Shown piece by piece: positions 43,069 through 54,400 of a DNA stretch of 64,000 nt (the stretch's first letter is position 1; every line of letters starts with the position of its first letter). The notes beneath the pieces are model-generated. The model was not told the origin of the DNA, did not search any database, and saw only the letters and a list, made by a program, of their open reading frames with translations. Origin of the DNA: Maylandia zebra (Eukaryota; Chordata; Actinopteri; Cichliformes; Cichlidae); contig NC_135185.1 in the NCBI RefSeq assembly GCF_041146795.1, forward strand, positions 12,931,529 to 12,995,528, written 5' to 3'. A program made the translations under genes and the position numbers.

Positions 43069-45459
43069 AGGAAACAACAGGCTTCATCATGACTTGGATA
43101 AAATCACCCCAGCAAGTGCTGACAGCATGGCACAGTTTTGTTTGTAAAGGGAGGTTGGTAACTCGGGTTATTTACTTTTACAGGAACCATGACCTATAGT
43201 GACACTATTTCTTGGGTTGACAGCACATTTGTCCTATTGTCCTCCATTATCTCCTGCTAAGCAAAGACTTAACTGTAAGTAAGAAAGTATTTGAGAACCA
43301 GATTATGACTCTCCATGTCATCTGTGGTATTGGCTAGACTTCCATCCTCGATCAAAGCAATCAAAGCCTATGGTGGATAAACTGTACCAGGTGATAAAAG
43401 ATGGTAGAAACTTGCCCCAACTTGCAAATATTGCAAATAACACAAATATTCAGTGAGCTTTTTTTTTTTTTCATTCAAAAATGCAATCTCCATATTTGCA
43501 TTTTAGGCATGTTCATGCTGACTGACAGCTCCTTCAGTCAGAGATTCATTGCACCTGTCAGGGCAGGACAGCTTTATGAGCTGATAACCTGCTGGAACCT
43601 CTGCTCAGGAATCTGTGCAAGTAAGTTACACTTATTCTAGGGAAAATGTGATGACAGCTGTGGTTGCTAAAGAAACACAGAAAAGGCATGAAGTTCTTCG
43701 GAATTGGGAGCGCTAAAGGAGACACGAGCAAAACAGGTGAGTATGTTTTCAACTCTTTGTGATTGAACATTTAATTTAAGGTTAACAGAACAGCTGTAAT
43801 TCATGTGCCAACTTTATTCTGAGACGGCTACAAATAAGGAAGAGCTGGTTAGGTTATACCTTTAATTTCATATATTTTATTGCCATGTTATGTTATCTAG
43901 AATATTAGGCAGTGTGTTTGTTTAAAGGCAGGAAATTACCCAGCATCACCACTGGGACATTATTCCCTCCACCAGCCTCCATGCTCACTTATACAATTAC
44001 TGTATTGTAATTACAGGGAGAAATTTAAAAAAACAAAAAAACAATTTTTACCTGAAATTCAAGTTCAATTACATTTTTAAAACATAATAGAAAACATAAC
44101 CTATGTAAACCTTTTGTTTATCAATGACTTAGCCTGCCGAGGGCTCTGCAAAGACCACGTCACCTTTGATGTTCAGTCAAAAATTAGCAGCCATAAGGAA
44201 GTTTCTAATCCTGCACTGGGACATCACAGAGGAGTTGGCAAACTGTAGGCACGATTCACAACATTTAAGATTCTGATGTTGAAGGAAGCACAGTTTTCAT
44301 ACGCTTTCCCTGCTGATGTCAGAATAATGTGCATTGCAATCGTCATAGTCTCCTTATAGTCTGTAAGAGATTAAAGCATTAATGACCTTCTAGTTCTGCA
44401 CAATATGGGTTAAGCCATCACAAAGGGGCATAGCAGCACTGCACCACTTGAGTGAAGTCAAAGAGAATAGAGTACATGTTAATAGTGTCAGCAATCAGAT
44501 CACTGATTGTGACGTTAAAATATTTGAGTAAAATTATTTTTCCTCCACCAAAGACTTTTTTGTGTATTATCACATCGTTTCTGATAAACAAGGATGTATG
44601 TTTAATGTATGATTTTAGGTCTTTACAGACCCAACCTTCTCTTGTGTGATCACCATCATTTCCACTACTGCCCTCTACTGGCTTCTAACAGAAATGTCCA
44701 GGTCTCTAGCTAGAGTCTAATTAGATATTGTTCATTTACAGTTAACATGGCATCAGTGACACCTGTTAACTGAAAGAGAATCAACAAAACAACAGAATGG
44801 CCTCCGAAGTCAACAGCCTACAAAACCTTTTGTTGTTGTTGTTGTTTTTGGCATGTCCAAATAACAGTAAAGAGATTAGTGATCGCTTCTGGGAACACTT
44901 TAAAGACAAGTGGTACCAGTTTGACTGGAAATAGCTTAGAAAATCAGACCATCACCCGATGACTGATGAATATAAGACCAACGCAACGTTAGGCATGAGT
45001 AAAAGAGAATAATTCTCAGAAGATTTTAATATTTTTTTTCACGTTTGTGAACACCTATTGTGTGTTTGAATGAAATATTCTGCTTCGATTTTTCTGGTTC
45101 AAGACGTTTCAAAGCCCATAGTCTTTGGTGTTTACTTTTCTAACGTCAAACTGATGTTGTAGCTTAAAAAATAAGTTTTTCCTTGACTGGCATAAGAGTT
45201 CTCATACAGAACTTGAAGTCAAAAGACTTATATCTTTTGACTTCATGTTTTAGAAGGTCTCAGTTTTAAAATGTGGGTAGAGTGGTCTTCATGGTCCGCT
45301 GCGTAACAAAAACATAATTTAACGAAATGACTACGAATTTGGAGACAAGTTTGGCCATGTTGCAGTATCTCTCTCACTCGCTTGTTGTTTAGTGTGAACA
45401 AAACAAACTCAAACTCAAACTGGCATTACGCACCCACCCATAGATATCTTGATGCTTCA

Positions 45460-45522
45460 GAAGAAGTCATGAGGGATGAAACGTTTGTCCCACGTCCAGC
45501 TGAACAGAATCAACTTTTTGGG
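45460..45522. repeat. Fragment of the foldback repeat seen at 63.1-63.6 kb
   Basis: The run 'gatgaaacgtttgtcccacg' followed by 'tccagctgaacagaatcaac' matches, with substitutions, the outer arm of the palindromic repeat in the calpain intron (63114-63600). Only one arm end is present. Confidence 0.65.
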
Positions 45523-48500
45523 ATATAGCCGTAGAACAGAGTAGCTACAGAAATGATAAATCATTTTGGCACTGCCAGCTAGCTACTATCACAAAAACCT
45601 TGTGTAATCTGGTTTTCCATTACAATTTTCTCTCTTTCCCCTTTTGGGCGGCTAATTATATTTTGATTAAAGTCCTCGTTATCTGTTAGTGCAGTTACCG
45701 AACATGTGTTTCTCTCTGTAAACATAACAGTGCATCACATTCAGTTACTATTTCGATGCTAATAATCAACAATTACATGAGTAAAAATAATACTTTCATT
45801 ATGGGTTTTTATGAGGGCTCCTGTCCTTTTTGTTGCTGCCTATTCTACTCCTTTTTCTTCTCACTAGATGGGAAATTCACCATTACCTTCTTTTTAATTA
45901 AACTATTTTCTTGGGAATGGGTTGATTTTGTTTGATAATTTGGCCTCGCAGACTCCAGCATTTGACGGCATCCTTTAGTTATCTTAGTTTAGTTTCTTCA
46001 TCTTCATCTTGTGCAGCCATAGGCAGGTCTTAACATGACACCAGTAATTTAGTTTCATTTTTCCCTATCACTTGAAAGGATCTGAACGTGATAAGATCAC
46101 TGTATGCGCTATCATGCAAGAATGACTTCTGAATAAATAAACTGGAAATGTGCTTTGCCAGCTTACCTATCCTAAATTTGCAGGTAGAGGCGGTTAGACT
46201 GAACAGGGTAAAACATGCAAAAGAATGACATAGAATCTGTGTTTACCACAAATTTCAGATTAACTCATTAGCAAAGGTGTGAAAGTACAGATGCCCCTTT
46301 CTATAGAAATTCCCATATCCTGACTGCTGAGTTTATAACCTCTGGCCTCCTTAAGGAAACAAAGTAACCCTTCTCACGTGGCCAGCCTGGATAAGGAGTT
46401 TTTGCTCACTGACAGGCTCACACTCTGATAAAAAGCTTTAGTTTATAATTGCAGTTATCCTCCTAATTGCAATATTCTAATGGCAATTTAGGCCTTAACA
46501 TTGACACTGGCTTACAATAATGCAAGTGTTAACTTCACCTATACACCTAGAAATACTGTATATAAGTAATCTATAATGGGGAAATTATGGCCAGTGAGGG
46601 GAATCCTTCAACATCCAGAACAGATGAGACATTCAAGTGCATCTTTGCTGATTTCACCACTGATGTATAACGGTGGTGAAAAGGATGCATGGGAGAGGTT
46701 TGCCTCTAAACAGGTTTTTATGGTGTGAAAGTAACCTAACCATGTACTCTTCTGGTTATCTTGTAGTTGCAGGTTGTGTGGTTTGTTCATCACATTTGTT
46801 TTTGTTTTTTTGTTTGTTTTTTTCTTAACAAATGAAAAAAATAAATCACAGGCAGGCCGCAAGCCAGTGCGTGCAGTGGGGAGTGTTGGAGAACAGAGCT
46901 GTGGCCTGTAAAGAGTGCTCAGTAGGAGTCGGGCTGAGAGAGGAACAAATAAGCTTTATTATTGGAAAACAAAGAAGAAAAAAGTAGAAAACTGGTTAGT
47001 CTAAGAACTGTCTTAGAATTATTACCACAACTCATCAGTGGGCTTTTTTGCAAGAAGACTGTTTCCTTAAAATAAACTAGATTGTTTGAGCTGATGACAT
47101 TCAGGAGCGCTGGCTTTGTTAGAGAGTATGTATCTTACCGAGACAGGGCAATAACAACAACTTCTGCCCTTTTGAGAGTCCCTTGTATATTGGGTTTCTC
47201 CCTAAAGACTTTATGCACATCAAATTCTATAACTGGTTTGTTAAGCAGTGGAAGTGAAAACAAGCATGTGATCATAATTCATTTAACTTTCAGTTCCAAG
47301 GAAAGTCATGTTTAAAAGGCCTTGGGGGGGAAATAATCACAGTCACATAAAGCCAGTTTTTATTTTCAGTGATGCAGAACACTTTTTATTTTACGTTTAT
47401 TTTATTTGTTTTGGGTGTTTTTTGTTTTTTTAGGGTCTCACGTGTTTCTAGTTAATAGATATAGAGAAATATTTTACAACAAAAAAATGTTTTTATTAAG
47501 ATTCAAGTTTATCATAACAAATGCATCATTACATCCATGATCAAAAGAAAGTACTCCAGAACACCCCGGAGTTATAGATGCCAGTGGTAGTGAAGATGAG
47601 GCTAGGATGTGGCTCTGAGTGACTCCAGTGAGGTGGAGATGGGAAAGAGGTGGGTTCCACAAGGGAATGTCTGAAGGGGAGATTGATGGAAGAGCACTGA
47701 CATTTAAACCATGCAGAGTGGAGGCTGACTGGCTCCAAGAAGGCAGGCATGACGCTGATTGGACTCAGATGTCTGTGCAGGTTCTGCTTAGGTTTGCAAA
47801 GTCGCATCTGATCAAACCACAAGACTTCAGTAACAATGTCCTTTGTTGAGAAGAGACCAAAGTGTAGATGTTTGGCCACAGTGGTGATTATTTCGGCTTG
47901 TTTTGCCACTATAACACCTGGAAACTAGAGTCAAGCTTTTTTCACTGCTGCTCCATTTTGGCTTACGTATGTAATATCTTTCATGCTTTTCTTTGTCTGT
48001 GGTTGTATTATAATAGGAGGAACTGAGGAGCCTGAGGAATTTCCAATATTTATTGCACAGTTTTATCTGGCTGCCTATGCATGCCTCCTCCTGTTATTCA
48101 AAGCAGCCTTTAATTTAATGTTGAAAAACTTCAACTTCTGCAAAATGGAACGGGAAAGTTTTAAAAAGAAGCACATGCCCACATGCTCGTCTCAAGTGAG
48201 ATTTCAAAGAAGCTCCATAAGTCAGCCTCTCCTATAATATACAGACTTGGGCAAAATTGTTGGTACCCTTCGGTCAATGAAAGAAAAACTCACAATGGTC
48301 ACAGAAATAACTTTAATCTTACAAAACCAATAATAAATCTTAACCAATGAAAGTCAGACATTGCTTTTCAACCATGCTTTGACTGAATTAAAAATGAATG
48401 CATGAAACAGGCCTGGACAAAAATGATGGTACCCCTAGAAAAGAAAGAAAATAATGTGGCCAAAGGGACATGTTAATCCAGAGTCTCTCTTTTGAAATCC

Positions 48501-48559
48501 TTTATCTTATCTTAAGCCAACCTCCCTGGACGTGGCTGCAGGAGGAAATTGATGACAGA

Positions 48560-48603
48560 TCAAAGATAAGATAAGATAAGATAAGATAAGATAAGATAAG
48601 ATA
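48560..48603. repeat. (GATAA)n tail of the LINE, plus-strand view
   Basis: Eight or so tandem gataa units, which on the minus strand are the TTATC repeats that end many LINE copies. They mark the junction between the Tc1 left part and the LINE 3' end. Confidence 0.9.
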
Positions 48604-48750
48604 ACCTTTATTAGTCCCACACGTGGGAAATTTGTTTTGTCACAGCAGGAAGTGGACAGTGCAAAAGTTATGACGCAAAAATTAGAATACAATAAGAATA
48701 AATACAGTACACAGCTGTACAGAATAGAATAAAATAATATACTATATACA

Positions 48751-49651
48751 TGTAACCCATGGTTATTTTATTGCCAATTGTATTCTGTTTTTATTCTAAT
48801 TTGAAGTGTTACTGTTTTGTTAAATGCTGAGTTTTCCCCATGTACCGTGAATGCACCATAGCGCGTGCGTGGTGACTTTCTTTCACTGCATCCGCCTGCA
48901 CGGAGCTAGATGCGCAAAGCTGTGTGGATATTCAGTCCTGTAACGTGTTGCGCTACGGAATTAATGTTTTCTATGAAGAATATCCTGGCTGGTTTTTTTT
49001 TATGTAGTAGAAATCTGCTGCAAGGACCGAGCGGTGCCATCTAAGGACTGGATGCCACTGGAGGTGCCTAGAAAGGACGTTCTCAATCTGAAGGCCACCT
49101 GTTTCCTTGGAGGGTGGTAGGATACAACGATTTGCAATTTTTTTTGGATTAACGTTTTTTTCTGAGATCTCAGGACACTTTATGTTGTTACTTTTTTCTT
49201 TTTTTTGGGTCAGATCTGATTCCACTTAACATCAAAAAGCAAACCATTGACTAAAGACAATTAACACTTACTAAGAACACTGAATACTAAGTGCACTGAA
49301 CTGAAATGGACAGCCTACCTGATACATTTATGGACACTTTAAGTGATATGTTGTACATTGTTGACATTTACATGTTTGAAATGATTTAAATGTTTTGTTC
49401 ATGTCTATGTTTTGGACCATTTAAATGTTGAATACACTCAAATCACTTTTCTCCCTTTAAGTTGTTGTCAGTGTCTCATTCTGAGTGGAGGGATATTCCT
49501 TCTTTAAGTTGAGTTACCACTGCCAGTCTCCTTACGATCCTAACTGAACCCAACAAGAGTAGATTCCCAAATATAGTTTTTTCCTTGACTTTGTATGACA
49601 GATTACTGTGGATTTGACTGATTTTGGACTACTCAGTTAAAAAGGGTGACA
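48751..49651 (+). repeat. 5' LTR of the PNMA-type Gypsy element
   Basis: 901 bp, TGTAACCC...GGTGACA. Differs from the 3' LTR by one extra T in the run near 48992-49000 and substitutions near 49161 (c versus a) and 49245 (t versus g). No clear TATA box or AATAAA was identified. Confidence 0.95.
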
Positions 49652-49656
49652 ACTAG

Positions 49657-49669
49657 TGGCGAACCAGCC
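49657..49669 (+). other. Primer-binding site, PNMA-type Gypsy element
   Basis: TGGCGAACCAGCC starts five bases after the 5' LTR and begins with the tRNA-CCA complement TGG. The tRNA species was not assigned. Confidence 0.65.
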
Positions 49670-49737
49670 AGGAGATTGGCATAGTGGTTTTACCTCCAAC
49701 TCATATGACACACTGAGTGATACTTTTATTTTCGAAA

Positions 49738-51498
49738 ATGGCACTTGACCTTTGTGAACGCTTTAGAGTTGATAGCCAGAAAACCCTGCTTATTACAGGT
49801 ATTGAAAGACATCGTAGTGAACATGATATAACTAATGTTTTTGAAGTCAATGGTAAGATCTCTAACATTGTCAGGGTCCCTGATGAGCCACATCAGCCCG
49901 AAGGCAGAACACTTATAGTGTATGAGTCTGAACAGGCTATCTTAAAGATAGACCCTTCCACCTTAGGGGAAGTTGTCAGCCCTGTAGACCCTACAGTGAA
50001 ATGGGTTTCCAAAACCATCAGAGATATCACCCAAGAAGAAATGGGCAAGGAAGTGGCCCGTAGATACCTGAAGGAACTTGAGTTTATGGGGGGCAGTGGG
50101 AGGGCAGGCTTCCTCAGTATTTTCCAAGGCGAGTTGCAGGCCAGCCCTACCCCCCAGACTGAGACACAGTCACCTGTTGACCATAACGTTAATACGACAG
50201 CTGACATCATTCCCAATACTGATTCAAGTGAACCCGTAGAACCCACAAGTGCTTTCAGCCCACATACTGACACTTTTGCTGGTCCAGTACATGTAGACGA
50301 GAGCATCTACAACCCTTCGCATATTCAGAAAGTAGTGGTTGAACATGTTATTCGTAATGAGCCAAGTCACGCACCCCTTGCTCATGCTAAGATACGTACC
50401 TTCTCAGGCCGACTTCCACGGCCCAACGGTGACGTCGACTATGAGACATGGCGTACCCAAGTCGATCTTCTACTCAGTGACCCTTTTCTGACTGATGCCC
50501 TCAAAGTGAGGAAGATACTTGAGAGCTTACTTAGCCCTGCATCTGAAATTGTAAAGCCTCTGGGGGTCACTGCGACACCAAGCACTTATGTCACTCAGCT
50601 TGATTCAGCCTTTGGAGTTGTTGAGGACGGTGAAGAGCTTTACACTGCCTTTCTTGGCTCGAATCAAAACAGCGGAGAAAACCCATCTGCCTTCTTGAAC
50701 CGTCTTCACAGCCTTCTCACACGAGTCATTTCTAGAGGGGGAGCCCCTCCTACAAATGTAAATGAACTGCTTCTTAAGCAATTCATTAGAGGTTGCTGGG
50801 ACCAAAGCTTGATAGTAAGTCTCCAGCTTGAAGCAAAAAAGAGCTTTCCACCCTCATTTTCGGAGCTTCTCCTCATGTTAAGGACTGAGGAAGAGCGTCG
50901 TTTCGCCAAGTTGGACCGCATGAAGAAACATTTGGGTGCAACAAAAGCTGCTGCACATGCACACTCAGTTTTTAGTATGCCCACCTTTGGCCAAGCGCCA
51001 CTTGCGACTCCTACTCCAACCGACAGTGAAGCTGTGAAACTCGAACAAAAAGTCAATGAGCTCGCAAAGCAAGTTGAACAGTTAACTTTAACTCAAAGGC
51101 CAAGGAGCACCACCCCAAGTACTGAACCTCTTGTAAGCACTAAATCCAAATCTGTGAACCCAAAACTGAATGAAACTGCCAAGCTTGAAAGTCAAATAGC
51201 CGAGTTGACCAAACAAGTCCAAATGCTTGTCCAAAGCCAAAGACATTTAACCAAACCTGAGAAATATGAGCCCAAAAATTCTCTAGCTGTCAACACCAGA
51301 AACTCACAGGCATTTGCTAAAGTTCCTGGCACACCTAGGGCATGGTTTTGCTTTAAGTGTGGGGAAGACAATCATATTGCAGTAAGCTGCACAAATGACG
51401 CTAATCCCACACTTGTCCGAGAAAAGCATGCAGAGTTGAGAAAGAAACAGGCTGATTTTGCTGCACGACAGGCCACAGCCCCGTTTGCTTTAAACTAG
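49738..51498 (+). CDS. Gag of PNMA type: RRM-like, capsid, zinc knuckle
   Basis: Structural polyprotein of the retrotransposon; the capsid assembles the particle and the zinc knuckle binds RNA. The first ATG is at 49738, giving 586 residues; an upstream GTG at 49717 is not needed. N-terminal about 8-95 resembles the RRM-like domain of vertebrate PNMA proteins (DSQKTLLITGIERHRSEHDI). After an acidic Pro/Thr-rich linker, the capsid at about 215-395 starts IRTFSGRLPRPNGDVDYETW, matching the PNMA capsid 'LxxFSG...W' opening. Heptad-like segments at about 433-450 and 481-500 suggest a coiled coil. A single CX2CX4HX4C knuckle (CFKCGEDNHIAVSC) lies at about 538-551. It ends at TAG 51496-51498 directly after the heptamer TTTAAAC. 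Similarity to PNMA is from memory of the family and strong in these blocks. Confidence 0.93.
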   Translation: MALDLCERFRVDSQKTLLITGIERHRSEHDITNVFEVNGKISNIVRVPDEPHQPEGRTLIVYESEQAILKIDPSTLGEVVSPVDPTVKWVSKTIRDITQEEMGKEVARRYLKELEFMGGSGRAGFLSIFQGELQASPTPQTETQSPVDHNVNTTADIIPNTDSSEPVEPTSAFSPHTDTFAGPVHVDESIYNPSHIQKVVVEHVIRNEPSHAPLAHAKIRTFSGRLPRPNGDVDYETWRTQVDLLLSDPFLTDALKVRKILESLLSPASEIVKPLGVTATPSTYVTQLDSAFGVVEDGEELYTAFLGSNQNSGENPSAFLNRLHSLLTRVISRGGAPPTNVNELLLKQFIRGCWDQSLIVSLQLEAKKSFPPSFSELLLMLRTEEERRFAKLDRMKKHLGATKAAAHAHSVFSMPTFGQAPLATPTPTDSEAVKLEQKVNELAKQVEQLTLTQRPRSTTPSTEPLVSTKSKSVNPKLNETAKLESQIAELTKQVQMLVQSQRHLTKPEKYEPKNSLAVNTRNSQAFAKVPGTPRAWFCFKCGEDNHIAVSCTNDANPTLVREKHAELRKKQADFAARQATAPFALN

Positions 51499-54400
51499 TG
51501 GCAGCTCCTGTCGTGGGACACCCAGGAGCTGAAACCCTTGATTTCCCCAGTCCCGAGACATTAGCTTGTGGTCCTGAAGTGCAAATCACAGAACCCATTC
51601 ATCCCATAGGCAGCCTAGATCCTAACTTCCTCTTCCCTCAAGGCCTCATAGGCCCACGCTGTGCAGCCTCAGTACTTGTTGACGGGGTACCCTGTGAATC
51701 CATAATGGACTCAGGCTCACAGGTTACGACCATTTCTGAGTCTTTTCACAAGATGCACCTTTCCCACCTTCCCATCCAGCCAATACATGCTCTTCTTGAA
51801 ATTGAAGGAGCAGGAGGGCAAAACGTGCCATACTTGGGATATGTTCAGACTTGCATTACATTTCCCGAAAATATTGCAGGCAAAGAACAACAATTAGCTG
51901 TTTTGGCCCTTGTTGTTCCTGAGTGTCACTTTAACAGTAGAATTCCGCTGTTGATAGGGACAAATGTGCTTTTACGGGTTTATGGACAGTTAGTACATCA
52001 AGATGGTCCCAAGTTCATTCGTAAGCTACACTCTAAGCAGTTTGCAACGATCCTTCAACATGTTGCCCAAGTACAAAGAAATGATACTCATTCCTGCCCT
52101 GTCATGTTGCATAGCAAAGGGGCAGTGACAATCCCTGCAAGACACAAACAATGCCTAATGGGAAATGTGAGGTTAAGAAAGAACAACCGGAACACAAGTT
52201 TTGTCCTTGAGCCGCATGAGCAATACAAGTTACCAGGTGGATTGCTTCTTGAATCGGCTTTAGTAGACATTCCTTTTAATTCCAGCAGTAAAGTGCCTGT
52301 CATTGTACACAATGTTAGTGAACATGCTGTTACGTTGCAGTCAAATAGCATTGTCGCTCAAGCTTGTGCAGCCCAACACGTTTCCCCACTAGCATCAAGT
52401 CAAACTCGGAATCCTCCAAGTCAAAATGAACCAGACAGTGACAACCTCACATTCAACCTTGATGATTCTCCCATCCCAGAGCAATGGAAAGAGCGAATTC
52501 TGGGAAAACTGAGATCCATCCCTGAAGTTTTTGCTCTCGATGACATGTCCCATGGCCACACCACAGCTGTGAAGCACCAAATCAAATTGAACAATGAAAC
52601 GCCTTTCAAAGAGCGGCCAAGGCCCATACACCCAAGTGACAGAGAAGCTGCCAAACAACATCTAAGAGAATTACTGGATGCAGGCATCATTCGAGAGTCA
52701 CAAAGTCCTTTCGCCTCACCAATTGTATTGGTAAGGAAAAAGAATGGCTCGATAAGGCTATGCATAGATTACCGTAGACTAAATCTAAGAACTATTCGAG
52801 ATGCATATGCCCTGCCAAATATTGAGGAGACATTCACAGCTCTGAGTGGAGCTAAATGGTTTTCGGTCATGGACCTTAAGTCCGGTTACTATCAGGTGGA
52901 GGTAGCCGAGGAGGACAAGCCTAAGACAGCTTTTGTGTGTCCTCTTGGCTTCTATGAATTTAATAGGATGCCACAGGGTGTTACAAATGCCCCAAGCACC
53001 TTCCAACGCCTGATGGAGAAGTGTGTGAGTGATCTCCACCTCACCGAAGTGCTTGTCTTTTTAGACGACCTGATTGTGTTCTCAGACACATTGGAAGAGC
53101 ACGAATCCAGGCTAATGAAAGTTCTTAGTCGCTTGAGAGACTACGGTCTTAAATTATCCCCAGAAAAATGCCACTTCTTCAAAACATCTGTGAAGTATTT
53201 AGGGCATGTTGTGGATGCTCACGGAGTCCACACCGATCCTGAAAAGATCTCTGCTCTGAAATGTTGGCCGCGCCCATCCAATTTCAAAGAGCTTAAATGT
53301 TTTTTAGGCTTCGCTGGATACTATAGACGTTTCGTTGAAGGGTACTCCAAGATAGCCAAACCGTTGAATCGTCTCACTGCCGGCTACCGGCCACCGAAGA
53401 AGAGAGGCAAGATTTACAAGAGAGAACCACCCAGACTTTCTTACAGTCCCACTCAGCCTCTCGGGGAACAATGGACTCATGAGTGTGAAACCTCCTTCCG
53501 AACAATAATCGAAAAGCTGACTTCTGCACCAATTCTTGCTTTTGCCAACCCTCAACTCCCCTATGTATTGCACACGGATGCTTGTCGGGATGGGTTGGGA
53601 GCTGCGCTCTATCAGGAGCAAGAGGGGAGGCTGAGAGCAGTTGCTTACGCTAGCAGGGGGCTTTCTAAGAGTGAACAGAACTATCCCACACACAAACTTG
53701 AATTCTTAGCCCTCAAGTGGGCTGTGTGTGAAAAGTTCAATGACTACCTTTACGGTTCTAGCTTCACAGTCCTGACCGACAATAACCCGCTAACTTATGT
53801 TTTGACAACTGCAAAATTAGATGCGGCAGGACACAGGTGGCTGGCTGCCTTGTCTACTTACAATTTCAATATTAAGTACAGGGCAGGTCAAGCAAACAAA
53901 GATGCTGATGGGTTGTCACGGCGGCCCCAAGAGCCTCCTCATGAAGATGAGGCATTTGTCAAAGAAAAAGCTCGCATTGATGATATGAAAGAACGTCTCA
54001 TTAACATGCAAAACAATCTTGACCATGAAACGTTTTCTGCCTTGTGTCAGCGTCACTCAGTGTCATGCCATTCAGAAACCCTCTCAGTTGTCGAGAGTCT
54101 TGCTATTGACCCCAGCTCAGTCACTGAGGCTTATGGAGAAGACATCTTACCCTCAATGACAGATGCTGATTGGTGCGCTGCACAAAAGGATGATCCTTCT
54201 CTCGCTCGTGTTATAGCCCTGTTGAGAAGAGGCTTGAAACCCAGCCCCAAAGAAGCAAATCTTGAATCGTCAGATGTTAAACTCCTTCTGAAACAATGGA
54301 ACAAACTCAAGCTCAGTAATGGCGTGCTTTACAGGAAATTCAATGACAGAGATTCCCTTGTGTACCAGTTAGTACTGCCCCAAAAGTACCGCGACAGAGC

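Larger units (their letters stand above)
41785..48235. other. Gene-poor stretch between the two retrotransposons
   Basis: No gene could be supported with confidence. One exon-like minus-strand segment (42874-43068) and one fragment of a foldback repeat (about 45460-45522) are listed separately. Open frames such as 47983-48237 lack recognisable domains. Confidence 0.4.

Noticed and set aside
47983..48237. 84-codon frame opening just before the Tc1 left end, considered as an exon
   Set aside because: No recognisable domain, no partner exon and no clear donor; left unannotated.
48560..48603. Tandem gataa units considered as a satellite or spacer array
   Set aside because: Better explained as the TTATC tail of the minus-strand LINE; too short and regular for a CRISPR-type array.
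51498..51500. GTG as an independent start for pol
   Set aside because: It overlaps the gag stop and sits directly after a canonical slippery heptamer; frameshifting explains the arrangement better.
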